From NCBI GenBank assembly GCA_001799615.1, contig MGTU01000004.1, forward strand, positions 145,914 to 209,913: a stretch of 64,000 nt of DNA, written 5' to 3'. Under the pieces are notes generated by a model that saw nothing but the letters and a program-made list of their open reading frames with translations, was not told the origin of the DNA and did not search any database. Source of the stretch: Elusimicrobia bacterium GWA2_61_42 (GTDB lineage: Bacteria > Elusimicrobiota > Elusimicrobia > Elusimicrobiales > UBA9959). Positions 48,596 through 56,382 of this stretch are shown here, in pieces (the first letter of the stretch is position 1; each line of letters opens with the position of its first letter). Position numbers and translations under genes: made by a program.

Positions 48596-48596
48596 A

Positions 48597-50534
48597 TCAC
48601 GGGGGCCCGCCTTTTTTGCCCAGGGCTTCGTCTATGGCCCCCAGCAGAATTTCCACCGAGAACGGTTTAGGAATGAACCTGTGCCCCATCCTGTTCATAA
48701 AGTCCCAGTTGGCCTTCTCTTCCAGGTAGCCGCTGGTGAAGATAAAACCGGACCGGGGGCTCAGCCTGGCCAGTTCTTCCGCCACGTCCATGATCTTGCC
48801 GTCGCCCAGCACCATGTCCGAGAAAATTATATCGAACCTGTTGTCGCCCGCCTTCAACAGGGCCAGCGCCTCCGCTATGCTTTCGGCTTTCTCGGGGCTG
48901 TGGCCGAATTCCGTCAGGGCTTTGAAAGACAGGCTGCGCAGCACCGGGTCGTCCTCTATTATGAGTATCCTGGCCCCGACGGTCCTGTTTTCCCTCCGCC
49001 CGGCGCGGCACGCGGCCTCCTTTTCGGGCGCTTCGCAGCGCCTGAGCGGCAGGTAGATAGAGAATTCCGCCCCCTGCCCGGGTTCGCTCTCCACGGTCAC
49101 CCAGCCGTTGTGCTGCTTGGCCGCGCCGTACACGGTGGCCAGCCCCAGCCCGGTGCCCCTGCCCTTTTCTTTGGTGGTGAAGAACGGTTCGAAGATATGG
49201 TCCCGTGTGGCTTTGTCCATCCCGGTGCCGGAGTCCTTAACGGAGATCAGGATGAAGTCCCGCCCCGCGTCCCCGGGCCTGGGGGAGCGCACCCCGTCCG
49301 GCGCCAGGGCGACCAGCCGCGTCCGCAGCGTGATCTTGCCGCCTTCGGGCATGGCGTCGCGCGCGTTCACCACCAGGTTCATCAGCAGCTGGTCCAGCTG
49401 CGCCTGCTCCGCCAGCAGGCAGGGCAATTGCGGGTCCAGGTCCAGCTCCAGCGTGATGTTCTCCCCTATTATGCGGGTCACCATCGCCTGGATGGCTTTG
49501 ATCATGGCGTTGAGGTCGCAGGGTTTCTTCTGCAGGGCCTGCTTGCGGCTGAAGACCAGCAGCTGCTTTATCAGCGCCGCCGCCCGGGCCACGGCTTTGC
49601 GTATTTCCTCCAGGTCCTTCTTGGTCGGGTCGTCCTCTTTCAGCGGGTCCAGCGCCAGGGTGGCGTAGCCCTCTATGGCGCCCAGCATATTGTTGAAATC
49701 GTGCGCTATGCCGCCGGCCAGGCGGCCCACGGCCTCCATCTTCTGCGATTGGCGGGCCTGTTCCTCCAGCAGGCGCGGCCCGGTCACGTCGTGGAAAATG
49801 CCCTGCAGATAGAGCAGTTCCCCGTCCTTTTTCCTGGCGTGGAAAGAGCCCTGCGCCAGCAGCCGCTCTCCCCGCGCGGAAACGAAGGCCGTTTCCAGCG
49901 CCACGGCGTTCTGCCGCGCCGCGGCCTGTTCCAGGGCCAGCAGGAAAGCCGGCCGCTCCGCTTCCGCGGCCAGCTGCCAGGCCTGCAGCGGCTGCGCCTT
50001 TTTATAGCCATAGCCGGTGGCGGCCTGGAAAGCCGGGTTGGAATCTATTATCTCGCCTTCCTTTGAAACTATGAAGATCAGATCGGAAGAGGTGGTGAAC
50101 AATTCCCGGTAGCGGGCCTCGCTTTCCGCCAGGGCCCGTATGGCGGCGTTCAACGCCGCCTTTTTCTCGTGCTCGGTGATGGCCGCGCCTATGGCGGCCG
50201 GCAGCCGGGCCACCCTGTCTTTCAAAATATAATCCGTGGCGCCCATTTTTAGCAGCTCTACGGCCGTTTCGTCGCTGAGCGCGCCGGTCAGCAGTATCAG
50301 GGGCAGGCCGGGGACCAGGGCCCCGCAGGCTTCTATCACGTCCCTGCCGTCGAACCCTTTCAGGTTAAAGTCGGAAAGTACCAGGTCGAAGTGTTTTGTT
50401 TTGAGCAGCCTTTTGGCCTCGGGCAGGCTGTCCGTAAGGCGCACTTCGCAGTCCGGGTCGGATTTCTTCAGCACCTGTATGGCTATCTCCGCGTATTCGG
50501 CAGAGTCTTCTATGTATAGGATCTCTTTAGGCAT
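48597..50534 (-). CDS. Hybrid histidine kinase REC-PAS-HisKA-HATPase-REC
   Basis: The 645-residue protein has an N-terminal receiver ([28 protein letters not shown]), a PAS domain (about 140-260), a DHp helix with phospho-acceptor His in [22 protein letters not shown], a catalytic ATPase domain ([40 protein letters not shown]) and a C-terminal receiver ([24 protein letters not shown]). No membrane segment, so it is a cytoplasmic sensor. It follows the FlgO/CsgG-like gene. The gene's 3' end abuts the promoter of the REC-GGDDF gene. Confidence 0.92.
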   Translation of the reverse strand: MPKEILYIEDSAEYAEIAIQVLKKSDPDCEVRLTDSLPEAKRLLKTKHFDLVLSDFNLKGFDGRDVIEACGALVPGLPLILLTGALSDETAVELLKMGATDYILKDRVARLPAAIGAAITEHEKKAALNAAIRALAESEARYRELFTTSSDLIFIVSKEGEIIDSNPAFQAATGYGYKKAQPLQAWQLAAEAERPAFLLALEQAAARQNAVALETAFVSARGERLLAQGSFHARKKDGELLYLQGIFHDVTGPRLLEEQARQSQKMEAVGRLAGGIAHDFNNMLGAIEGYATLALDPLKEDDPTKKDLEEIRKAVARAAALIKQLLVFSRKQALQKKPCDLNAMIKAIQAMVTRIIGENITLELDLDPQLPCLLAEQAQLDQLLMNLVVNARDAMPEGGKITLRTRLVALAPDGVRSPRPGDAGRDFILISVKDSGTGMDKATRDHIFEPFFTTKEKGRGTGLGLATVYGAAKQHNGWVTVESEPGQGAEFSIYLPLRRCEAPEKEAACRAGRRENRTVGARILIIEDDPVLRSLSFKALTEFGHSPEKAESIAEALALLKAGDNRFDIIFSDMVLGDGKIMDVAEELARLSPRSGFIFTSGYLEEKANWDFMNRMGHRFIPKPFSVEILLGAIDEALGKKGGPP

Positions 50535-50594
50535 ATAGTTTCCCCTGCAAAACTCTGCCTGGTCGTTAAATCCGGCGCCTCCGGGTGTTTTCGC

Positions 50595-51419
50595 TTAGTT
50601 TATCCCGCAGCGGTCGATCACGGTGTTCTCTTTGGCCATGAAGGCCTCGAGTTTTTTGGCCTGCGCCTGCTGCATGGCGGGGGCTTCGTCCTGGTCGTGA
50701 TACTTGGACAGCAGCTCGTAGAATTTCTGCTTGACCTGGAAATCCTTGATCTCGCTGCCGGGATTGCGGCTGAGGCTGCCCATGGCGAAGCCCGGTTCTT
50801 TCATCTTGTTGGCCCAATAGCGGGCTTTCAGGTCCACGGCCGCCTCGTTAAGGCGGTTCATGTCCCTGAAGGCGCCCTGGCAGTCGAAGCCGTTGTCGGA
50901 GAGGGCGTCGCGGAAGTCGCTGGCCATAGGGGCCATGGCCACGGGTTCGCCCCAGTTGATCTCGGGCACGGGGGGGATCTCGGTAAAGCGGGCCAGGGAC
51001 TTCATTTCCACGGCCTTTATCACGCGGCCGCTGCGGGCGTCCACCAGCTTTACCATTATGGTAAGTTCTTCGCCGTTCTGGAAAACCGAGCCTTTTATGA
51101 AAGCCTGGGGGCGCATTTTGGAGGGGATCCTGTTCAGCCAGCCTTCTTTGGAGCCGGCGCTGGCCTGCAGGGCCTCCTGGTCCAGCACTTCCAGGTCTTT
51201 CTCGCCCGCCAGGGAGCCGGCGGTCTTTTCCTGCGCGAAAGAGGCCTCGTTAGCCTCGCCTGTGAAGGAGCCCAGGGCTATGCGGGTTATGCCGCTGGAC
51301 CTGGCGGCCAGGGCCATGTTCAGAGCCATGCCTTTGTAGTCGGCGGCCGAGGCGCCTGTTGAAAGGATCGCCAGGGCCAGGCCCAGCACCGCTAAAGTTT
51401 TAACATTTATCTTTTTCAT
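50595..51419 (-). CDS. Secreted FlgO/CsgG-like protein
   Basis: The 274-residue product has a signal peptide (ending TGASAA) followed by ITRIALGSFTGEANEASFAQE, a short beta-alpha segment, and FIKGSVFQNGEELTIMVKLVDARSGRVIKAVEM. The pattern 'regulation of strands with a G.Y/V..G..L.v...L.D..TG.v..A' is typical of FlgO/CsgG/TolB-N-type domains in envelope proteins. The C-terminal third is helical with a final Cys-Gly. It is the only exported protein in the signalling locus, driven by the 11-bp-repeat promoter at 51443, so it may be a regulated output or a periplasmic sensor part. Confidence 0.65.
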   Translation of the reverse strand: MKKINVKTLAVLGLALAILSTGASAADYKGMALNMALAARSSGITRIALGSFTGEANEASFAQEKTAGSLAGEKDLEVLDQEALQASAGSKEGWLNRIPSKMRPQAFIKGSVFQNGEELTIMVKLVDARSGRVIKAVEMKSLARFTEIPPVPEINWGEPVAMAPMASDFRDALSDNGFDCQGAFRDMNRLNEAAVDLKARYWANKMKEPGFAMGSLSRNPGSEIKDFQVKQKFYELLSKYHDQDEAPAMQQAQAKKLEAFMAKENTVIDRCGIN

Positions 51420-51442
51420 AACTCCCCCTTGCCTACACTGAT

Positions 51443-51496
51443 AGTATAGGAGGAGGGGTTACGGGATAGCTCAGAACGAGCTCAGGTTTTTCTCAA
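51443..51496 (-). promoter_or_regulatory. Promoter B: four 11-bp units plus -10
   Basis: On the minus strand, units TTGAG, CTGAG, CTGAG and CGTAA start at 11-bp steps (51496 to 51453), then 4 bases, then TATACT (51448-51443). The first unit overlaps the stop codon of the kinase gene upstream. The leader that follows, including AAGGGGGAGTT before the ATG, resembles that of promoter A, so A and B may be copies of one ancestral unit. Confidence 0.74.
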
Positions 51497-52257
51497 ATCA
51501 GGGTGGGCAGGGGAGCCGGCAGGTATATCAGGAATTCCGTTCCGCGCCCTTCGGCGGTTTCCACGGTCAGCCAGCCGTTATGCTGCTTTACCGTGCCGTA
51601 AACCACGGCCAGGCCCAGGCCCGTGCCTTTGCCTTTTTCCTTGGTGGTGAAGAAGGGCTCGAAAAGGTGTTCGATGACTTCTTTGGACATGCCGCGGCCG
51701 GCGTCCTTGACCGAGAGGCGTATAAAGTTAAGTCCGGCCCGGGCCGGGTCGGGGGAGCGCACTTCCTGCGGCTGCAGCGCCACGGCCTTCGTGGTTATCC
51801 GGATAAGGCCGCCGTCCGGCATGGCGTCGCCGGCGTTAAGAGCCAGCGCCTTAAGCAGCCGCTCCAGCCGCGCGGGGTCGCCCGGCAGGGCGGGGAGGTC
51901 CGGCTGCAGTTCCAGTTCCAGCGCGCTCTTGCCCAGGGCGCCGGCCAGGGCGCTGGCCGCGCTGCCAACAGCGGCGTTCAGGTCGCAGTTCATCGTCTGC
52001 AAAGTCTGCTTGCGGCTGAAGGTCTGCAGCTGTTTTGTCAGTTCGGCCGCCCTGGCCACGGCATTGCGGATCTCGTCCAGGTCCGGCCTGAGAGGGTCGT
52101 CCTCTTTAAGCGTGTTAAGGATAAGCGTAGAGTAGCCCTCTATGGCCCCCAGGATATTGTTGAAGTCGTGGGAAACCTTGGCGGACAGCCTGGCCAGGGC
52201 CGCCAGTTTTTTTTCATCAGGAGAGATCAGGACGGGCTTAAGATCGGGTTGGGGCAT
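51493..52257 (-). CDS. Sensorless histidine kinase (DHp + ATPase)
   Basis: The 254-residue protein has no input domain: after about 25 residues it goes straight into the DHp helix (SAKVSHDFNNILGAIEGYSTLIL, His acceptor) and the catalytic domain (LALNAGDAMPDGG in place of the usual N box, [32 protein letters not shown]-rich end). The N-box reads LNAGDA rather than NARDA; Asn is kept. The neighbour at 52950 has a sensor and DHp but no catalytic domain, so the two complement one another. It lies 7 bp after the OmpR-type regulator gene. Confidence 0.88.
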   Translation of the reverse strand: MPQPDLKPVLISPDEKKLAALARLSAKVSHDFNNILGAIEGYSTLILNTLKEDDPLRPDLDEIRNAVARAAELTKQLQTFSRKQTLQTMNCDLNAAVGSAASALAGALGKSALELELQPDLPALPGDPARLERLLKALALNAGDAMPDGGLIRITTKAVALQPQEVRSPDPARAGLNFIRLSVKDAGRGMSKEVIEHLFEPFFTTKEKGKGTGLGLAVVYGTVKQHNGWLTVETAEGRGTEFLIYLPAPLPTLI

Positions 52258-52264
52258 AGGAGAC

Positions 52265-52957
52265 CTATTCGAATTTGTAGCCGTGGCCGGTCACGCTGCT
52301 GATGCGCGCGGCCATCCTGGTCCCAAGTTTCTTTCTTAAGGACGAAATATGCGTTTCCACCGTGTGCGGGTTGTCGTAGGTGGCCATGTCGTAGCCCCAG
52401 ACCGTTTCCAGCAGATAGGGCACGCTGAGCACGCGGCCTTTTTTCTCCAGCAGCAGCGTCAGCAGGTCGAATTCCTTGCGGGTCAGCGGCACGGGCTTGC
52501 CCGACACCTTCACGCTGCGGGCCTCGGGGTCCAGTTCCACTTCCTTGTCTTTTATCGTGCCGGCCTTGCCCTCGCCCGCGGAGCCGTAGCGCCGCAGCAC
52601 CGCGTTGATCTTGGCCGTCAGCACCGGGAAGGCGAAAGGCTTGGTCAGGTAGTCATCGGCGCCCAGGTCGTAGCCCTCCACGATGTCTTCGTCTTCGGTC
52701 CTGCCGCCCGAGATTATTATCACCGGCGTGTGCGCCGTGCCGGGCGAGGTTTTCAGGGCTTTGCACAGTTCGAAGCCGTCCAGCCCCGGCAGCTGCACGT
52801 CGGCTACTACCAGGTCGGGTTTGGAATCCCGCGCCATCATCAGCGCTTCGGAGCCGTTGTCCGTGAAGATCACGGTGAAATCGTGGTTTTCCAGGTAGCG
52901 CCTCATCACGTCCAGCATCTTCCTGTCGTCGTCCACCAGCAGCACTTTTTTAGGCAT
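52265..52957 (-). CDS. OmpR/PhoB-family response regulator
   Basis: The 230-residue protein has a receiver (VLLVDDDRK; LVVADVQLPGLDG with acceptor Asp; YLTKPFAF) and a winged-helix DNA-binding domain (LTRKEFDLLTLLLEKKGRVLS; NPHTVETHISSLRKKLG; SVTGHGYKFE). It overlaps the DHp-only sensor gene by 8 bp. It is one of two such regulators in the locus and a natural candidate for binding the 11-bp direct repeats at 48552, 51453, 55885 and 56202. Confidence 0.93.
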   Translation of the reverse strand: MPKKVLLVDDDRKMLDVMRRYLENHDFTVIFTDNGSEALMMARDSKPDLVVADVQLPGLDGFELCKALKTSPGTAHTPVIIISGGRTEDEDIVEGYDLGADDYLTKPFAFPVLTAKINAVLRRYGSAGEGKAGTIKDKEVELDPEARSVKVSGKPVPLTRKEFDLLTLLLEKKGRVLSVPYLLETVWGYDMATYDNPHTVETHISSLRKKLGTRMAARISSVTGHGYKFE

Positions 52958-54908
52958 CCCCGCCTCCCTGCTCGTCGATCTTGGGGTTCCTGGCGAAATC
53001 CTGGAACTTGGAGGTCAGCTCCGCGGCGCGCTTCACCGCCTCTATGATGCGCGAAATTTCGTTGGAGATAGGGCTGGAGGCCGGCAGGTCGTCGGCTATC
53101 AGCGTGGCGTAGCCGTTGATGGCCGCCAGCGCGTTGTTGAAATCGTGCGCCATGGGGCGGGCCACCTTGCTTACGGCGTCGGCGGCGCGCGCCAGCGCCA
53201 GTTCCGTTTCCATTTTTTTCAGGTCCGTGATGTCCCTGGCTATGCCCAGCAGCCCTATGGTCTGCCCGCCCACGCCTTTCAGGGGGGTCTTGATGATGTT
53301 CACGTAGCGGCTGCCCCCCGGGAAGGGGTGGTGGTTGTTGAGTGAAAGGGTCTGGCCGCTGCGCACCACCTCGCTGTCCGTGCGGAACACTTCGGCGTAG
53401 ATCTCGGGCGGGAAATAATCGGAGTCGGTGCGGCCTATCATGGCTTCCGGGGTGGCGGCCATCATGTCGGCGCAGGCTTTATTCACCTTAACGTACATGC
53501 CGTTCATGTCTTTTATGAAAATGGCGTCCTTGGCCGTGTCGAAGACCATGCGCATCATGGCCTCGCTTTCTTTCAGGCGTATCTCCGTATTCTTCTGCTC
53601 GGTCACGTCGCGCATCACGCCGGTAATGTAAAGAGGTCTGCCGTTCTTCGTCACCACGCCGCTTTTCTGCTCGGCGTAAAAATAGGTGCCGTCGCGCCTG
53701 CTGACGCGGTACGGCAGTATGGGCAGCGTGCGGCCGGTCTTTACCGCGTTGGCGAAGGCCTTTACGATGAAATCCTGGTCGTCCGGGTGGGCGAACTCCA
53801 CGATGCTGCGGCCTATGAGCTCTTCGGCCTTGTAGCCGTAGTCCTCCACCCTGGGGCTGATATAGGTTATGCGGGCGGACAGGTCGGCGGTATAAATGAT
53901 GTCCTTGGACGAGGAGATGATGGCCTTGAACCGGCTGTCCTCCTCGCGCTGTTTGTCCTCGGCCAGCTTGCGCTGCAGGATGATGGCGTAGACGCGGGCC
54001 AGTTTCTGCGCGGCGCTCAGGTCCGCGGGGCCGTAGTCGGCGCGCGGGTTGGCCAGCCCCAGCATGCCCAGCAGCTTGCGGCCGGACAAGGCCGGCACGC
54101 CCAGGAACTTGTCTATGGTTATGTGGCCGGGCGGCAGGCCGGCGGCGCGGCTATCCGCGGCGGCGCGGTTGGTCAGCAGCGGCTTTTTACGCTTGATCAC
54201 CCAGCCCCAGAGGCCGTTGAACTTGCCGAAGGCCGCCGGCTTTTCCTTCATCCGGCACTGGTCCCAGGTCTCCGTGGTCAGCGAGGGCACCAGCATGCAG
54301 CCGGTAGCCGGGTCTATGTAGCCGGCGAAGCCGAAGGTGCTGCCCGTCAGGCGCCTGGCTTCGTCCAGCACGGCCCGGGAGATCTCCTCTATGGAGATGC
54401 CGGGGAAGGCCAGGTAAAGCTCTTCCACGTGTTTTACGGCCGCGGCTATGTCCTTGGCGTAGTTCAGTTCGGCGTCGCGCGCTTCGCCCGCCAGGCGCGC
54501 CCCGGCTACTTTGGCGGCCATGTCCAGCATGCCGTGGACGGGGCGGCCCGCGGCCGCCGGTTTTCCCAGCAGCGCGGCTATGCGCCCGGCTTTGGCGTTG
54601 CCCAGCCTGATATCCGATTGGAGAAAGCGGCCTTTGCCCCAGGCGGCGGATTTCTTGTCCGCCAGCAGCAGCGCCTGCTCCGCGCGGGTGAATTTATTGA
54701 AAACACGTTTCTGGGCGGCGCCGTTCCGGCCTTTAATTATGATCGCCAGCTTCGTCCCGGCGCCAAGGCCGCCGGGCCCGCAAAGGATCTCCGCAAGTTT
54801 GCGCAGGAAAGGGTCGAAGTTATCCGGGGAAAAGGCGGTAAGCAGCATGGCCTGCAGCAGCTTGCCGAAAGCCTCGTTATCCTGACCTTGTATGCCGGAG
54901 TTTTTCAT
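52950..54908 (-). CDS. GAF-PAS-PAS sensor ending at the DHp domain
   Basis: The 652-residue protein has a GAF-like region (about 160-315), two PAS domains with PAC-type ends (about 330-445 and 455-570; YISPRVEDYGYKAEELIGRS, MLNA-type motifs) and then a DHp helix with the phospho-acceptor in RPMAHDFNNALAAINGYATLIADDL. It stops within about 45 residues of that helix: there is no N, G1 or G2 box and no ATPase domain. The next gene begins in another frame and is a full regulator, so a simple frameshift does not explain it. Such a protein would need a catalytic domain supplied in trans, most likely by the kinase at 51493. Confidence 0.86.
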   Translation of the reverse strand: MKNSGIQGQDNEAFGKLLQAMLLTAFSPDNFDPFLRKLAEILCGPGGLGAGTKLAIIIKGRNGAAQKRVFNKFTRAEQALLLADKKSAAWGKGRFLQSDIRLGNAKAGRIAALLGKPAAAGRPVHGMLDMAAKVAGARLAGEARDAELNYAKDIAAAVKHVEELYLAFPGISIEEISRAVLDEARRLTGSTFGFAGYIDPATGCMLVPSLTTETWDQCRMKEKPAAFGKFNGLWGWVIKRKKPLLTNRAAADSRAAGLPPGHITIDKFLGVPALSGRKLLGMLGLANPRADYGPADLSAAQKLARVYAIILQRKLAEDKQREEDSRFKAIISSSKDIIYTADLSARITYISPRVEDYGYKAEELIGRSIVEFAHPDDQDFIVKAFANAVKTGRTLPILPYRVSRRDGTYFYAEQKSGVVTKNGRPLYITGVMRDVTEQKNTEIRLKESEAMMRMVFDTAKDAIFIKDMNGMYVKVNKACADMMAATPEAMIGRTDSDYFPPEIYAEVFRTDSEVVRSGQTLSLNNHHPFPGGSRYVNIIKTPLKGVGGQTIGLLGIARDITDLKKMETELALARAADAVSKVARPMAHDFNNALAAINGYATLIADDLPASSPISNEISRIIEAVKRAAELTSKFQDFARNPKIDEQGGGDA

Positions 54909-54953
54909 TTATCAGCCGAACCGCCCCGCGTAATCCTGCCGACAGGGCGGGTT

Positions 54954-55640
54954 TTATTCGAACTTGTAGCCGTGGCCCGCCACGGCTTTGATGCGCTTGC
55001 CGAAAGCGCCTATCTTGCGGCGCAGGTTGGAGACGTGCACTTCCACGGTGTGCGGGTCGTTGTAGTCGGCCGTGTTATAGCCCCACACGGCTTCCAGCAG
55101 GCTGTTGAGGCTGAGCACGCGGCCCGGGTTGGCCGTCAGCGTGTGCAGCAGGTCGAATTCCTTGGAGGTGAGCTTTACCGGCTTGCCCTTGATCTTTATG
55201 GTCCTGGCTTCCAGGTTCAGCTCCAGGTCGCCTTTCTTTTTTACGGCTTCTTTCTTCTTGCCGCGGGCCGCCCGGCGCAGCATGGCTTTTACCTTGGCCA
55301 GCAGCAGGGCGTAGGAGAAAGGCTTTACCACGTAATCGTCCGCGCCGTAGCCGTAGCCGGAAAGGTGGTCGGCTTCCGAAACTTTCTTGCCGGTCATGAT
55401 TATTACCGGGATGTCGGCCAGCACCTTGTTGTCCTTGATGCGGCGGCAAAGGGTGAAGCCGTCCATGCGGGGCATTTCAACGTCGGTGATGATGATGTCG
55501 GGTTTGCCGGAGGGTGCGGCGGCCAGCGCTTCGGCGCCGTTGGCGGCCGTGATGGTCTCCAGGCCGTGGTTCTCCAGGTATTTCTTGAGGATGCCCAGCA
55601 GCTCCGGGTCGTCGTCCACGATAAGGGCGCGCTCTTTCAT
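54954..55640 (-). CDS. OmpR/PhoB-family response regulator
   Basis: The 228-residue protein resembles the one at 52265: receiver (ALIVDDDPE; IIITDVEMPRMDG; YVVKPFSYALL) and winged helix (LTSKEFDLLHTLTANPGRVLS; DPHTVEVHVSNLRRKIG; AVAGHGYKFE), joined by a Lys-rich linker. It is the first protein gene of the minus-strand locus. It begins 27 bp after the terminator of small-RNA copy 1, so read-through from that RNA's repeat-bearing promoter could express it. Confidence 0.93.
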   Translation of the reverse strand: MKERALIVDDDPELLGILKKYLENHGLETITAANGAEALAAAPSGKPDIIITDVEMPRMDGFTLCRRIKDNKVLADIPVIIMTGKKVSEADHLSGYGYGADDYVVKPFSYALLLAKVKAMLRRAARGKKKEAVKKKGDLELNLEARTIKIKGKPVKLTSKEFDLLHTLTANPGRVLSLNSLLEAVWGYNTADYNDPHTVEVHVSNLRRKIGAFGKRIKAVAGHGYKFE

Positions 55641-55666
55641 ACTTCTGATTATAATATTTTACGGGA

Positions 55667-55868
55667 CAAAAAAGCGCCCCGCCGGAACAGTCAGGGACTT
55701 ACGGTCGACTGACGAAGATGAGTGACTTGTTGCCCGGCGGGGCTTTTAAAATAAGCCAGCGTTGCAGATGCATAGAGCACGGAGCCCGAAGGCCCCGAGT
55801 CTTGGGGGTTTGGGTTAGGGGGGCGCACCGTACAACGCTGGAGATCTGTTTGTAAAGAACCTGACTAC
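55667..55868 (-). ncRNA. Candidate small RNA, copy 1 (tandem pair)
   Basis: On the minus strand the predicted transcript starts near 55868 (TATACT at 55880-55875). It has a variable leader, then an 86-nt domain (55841-55756) closed by CCAGCGTTG/CAACGCTGG and containing a stem capped by a C(UUCG)G tetraloop, then a stem GCCCCGCCGG/CCGGCGGGGC (55743-55734 with 55685-55676) holding a 48-nt loop, and six U (55673-55668). Promoter, UUCG loop, U-tract and wobble pairing all favour the minus strand. Short frames here are not convincing genes. I do not recognise an Rfam family. Confidence 0.72.
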
Positions 55869-55874
55869 CTGAAA

Positions 55875-55928
55875 AGTATAACAAAGGCCGTTCAAGAATC
55901 GCTCAAATCCGGCTCAAAAGCCGCTCAA
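55875..55928 (-). promoter_or_regulatory. Promoter C1: four 11-bp units plus -10
   Basis: On the minus strand, units TTGAGC, TTGAGC, TTGAGC and TTGAAC start at 11-bp steps (55928 to 55885); after 4 bases TATACT follows (55880-55875). All four units are good matches here, the clearest of the four promoters. It drives small-RNA copy 1 and possibly the regulator gene behind it. Confidence 0.78.
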
Positions 55929-55941
55929 GACCGGGGCAAGG

Positions 55942-56185
55942 CAAAAAAGCGCCCCGCCGGATCTTCGTGGTGAGTTACATTGCGCCTTACAGAGGAGTCT
56001 GATTTGATGAGGCCCGGCGGGGCTTTTAAAGTAAGCCAGCGCTGCAGATGCATAGAGCACGGAGCCCGAAGGCCCCGAGTCTTGGGGGTTTGGGTTAGGG
56101 GGGCGCACCGTACAACGCTGGGGATCTGTTTTGCCGTATCCGGGGCTTACCCGCTTACGGCTGTTTTGAAAGAGCGTCTTGCTAC
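55942..56185 (-). ncRNA. Candidate small RNA, copy 2 (tandem pair)
   Basis: The second copy has the same 86-nt domain (56121-56036), differing from copy 1 at one base that turns a U-A pair into U-G in the closing stem on the minus strand, and the same terminator stem (56023-56014 with 55960-55951) and U-run (55948-55943). The leader (longer, with its own GCCGTA/TACGGC hairpin) and the 53-nt loop inside the terminator stem are unrelated in sequence to copy 1. Confidence 0.72.
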
Positions 56186-56191
56186 AAAGAA

Positions 56192-56245
56192 AGTATAACA
56201 GAACCCGTTCAGGAATCGCTCAAATCCGGCTCAAAACCCGCTCAA
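56192..56245 (-). promoter_or_regulatory. Promoter C2: four 11-bp units plus -10
   Basis: On the minus strand, units TTGAGC, TTGAGC, TTGAGC and CTGAAC start at 11-bp steps (56245 to 56202); TATACT (56197-56192) follows after 4 bases. It drives small-RNA copy 2. The gap 55641-56382 is fully explained by the two RNAs, their promoters and the short recG leader. Confidence 0.78.
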
Positions 56246-56382
56246 GATTGCCGGCCGGGCCGGCACGACGATAAACCCTGCACGGAGGGCCGCTAATTTT
56301 CTAAAATATAGCCTGCCGGCTGGCGTTGAACGCCCGCTTGTTGTTTTCGGCCGGTGATAGTTTCTTGCTTTTCCCTGCTGTC

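Noticed and set aside
55699..56198. 60-72 residue frames over the tandem RNAs on both strands
   Set aside because: The 86-bp domain is nearly invariant at the base level but is read in different frames in the two copies, and RNA features (UUCG loop, terminator, wobble change) explain it better.
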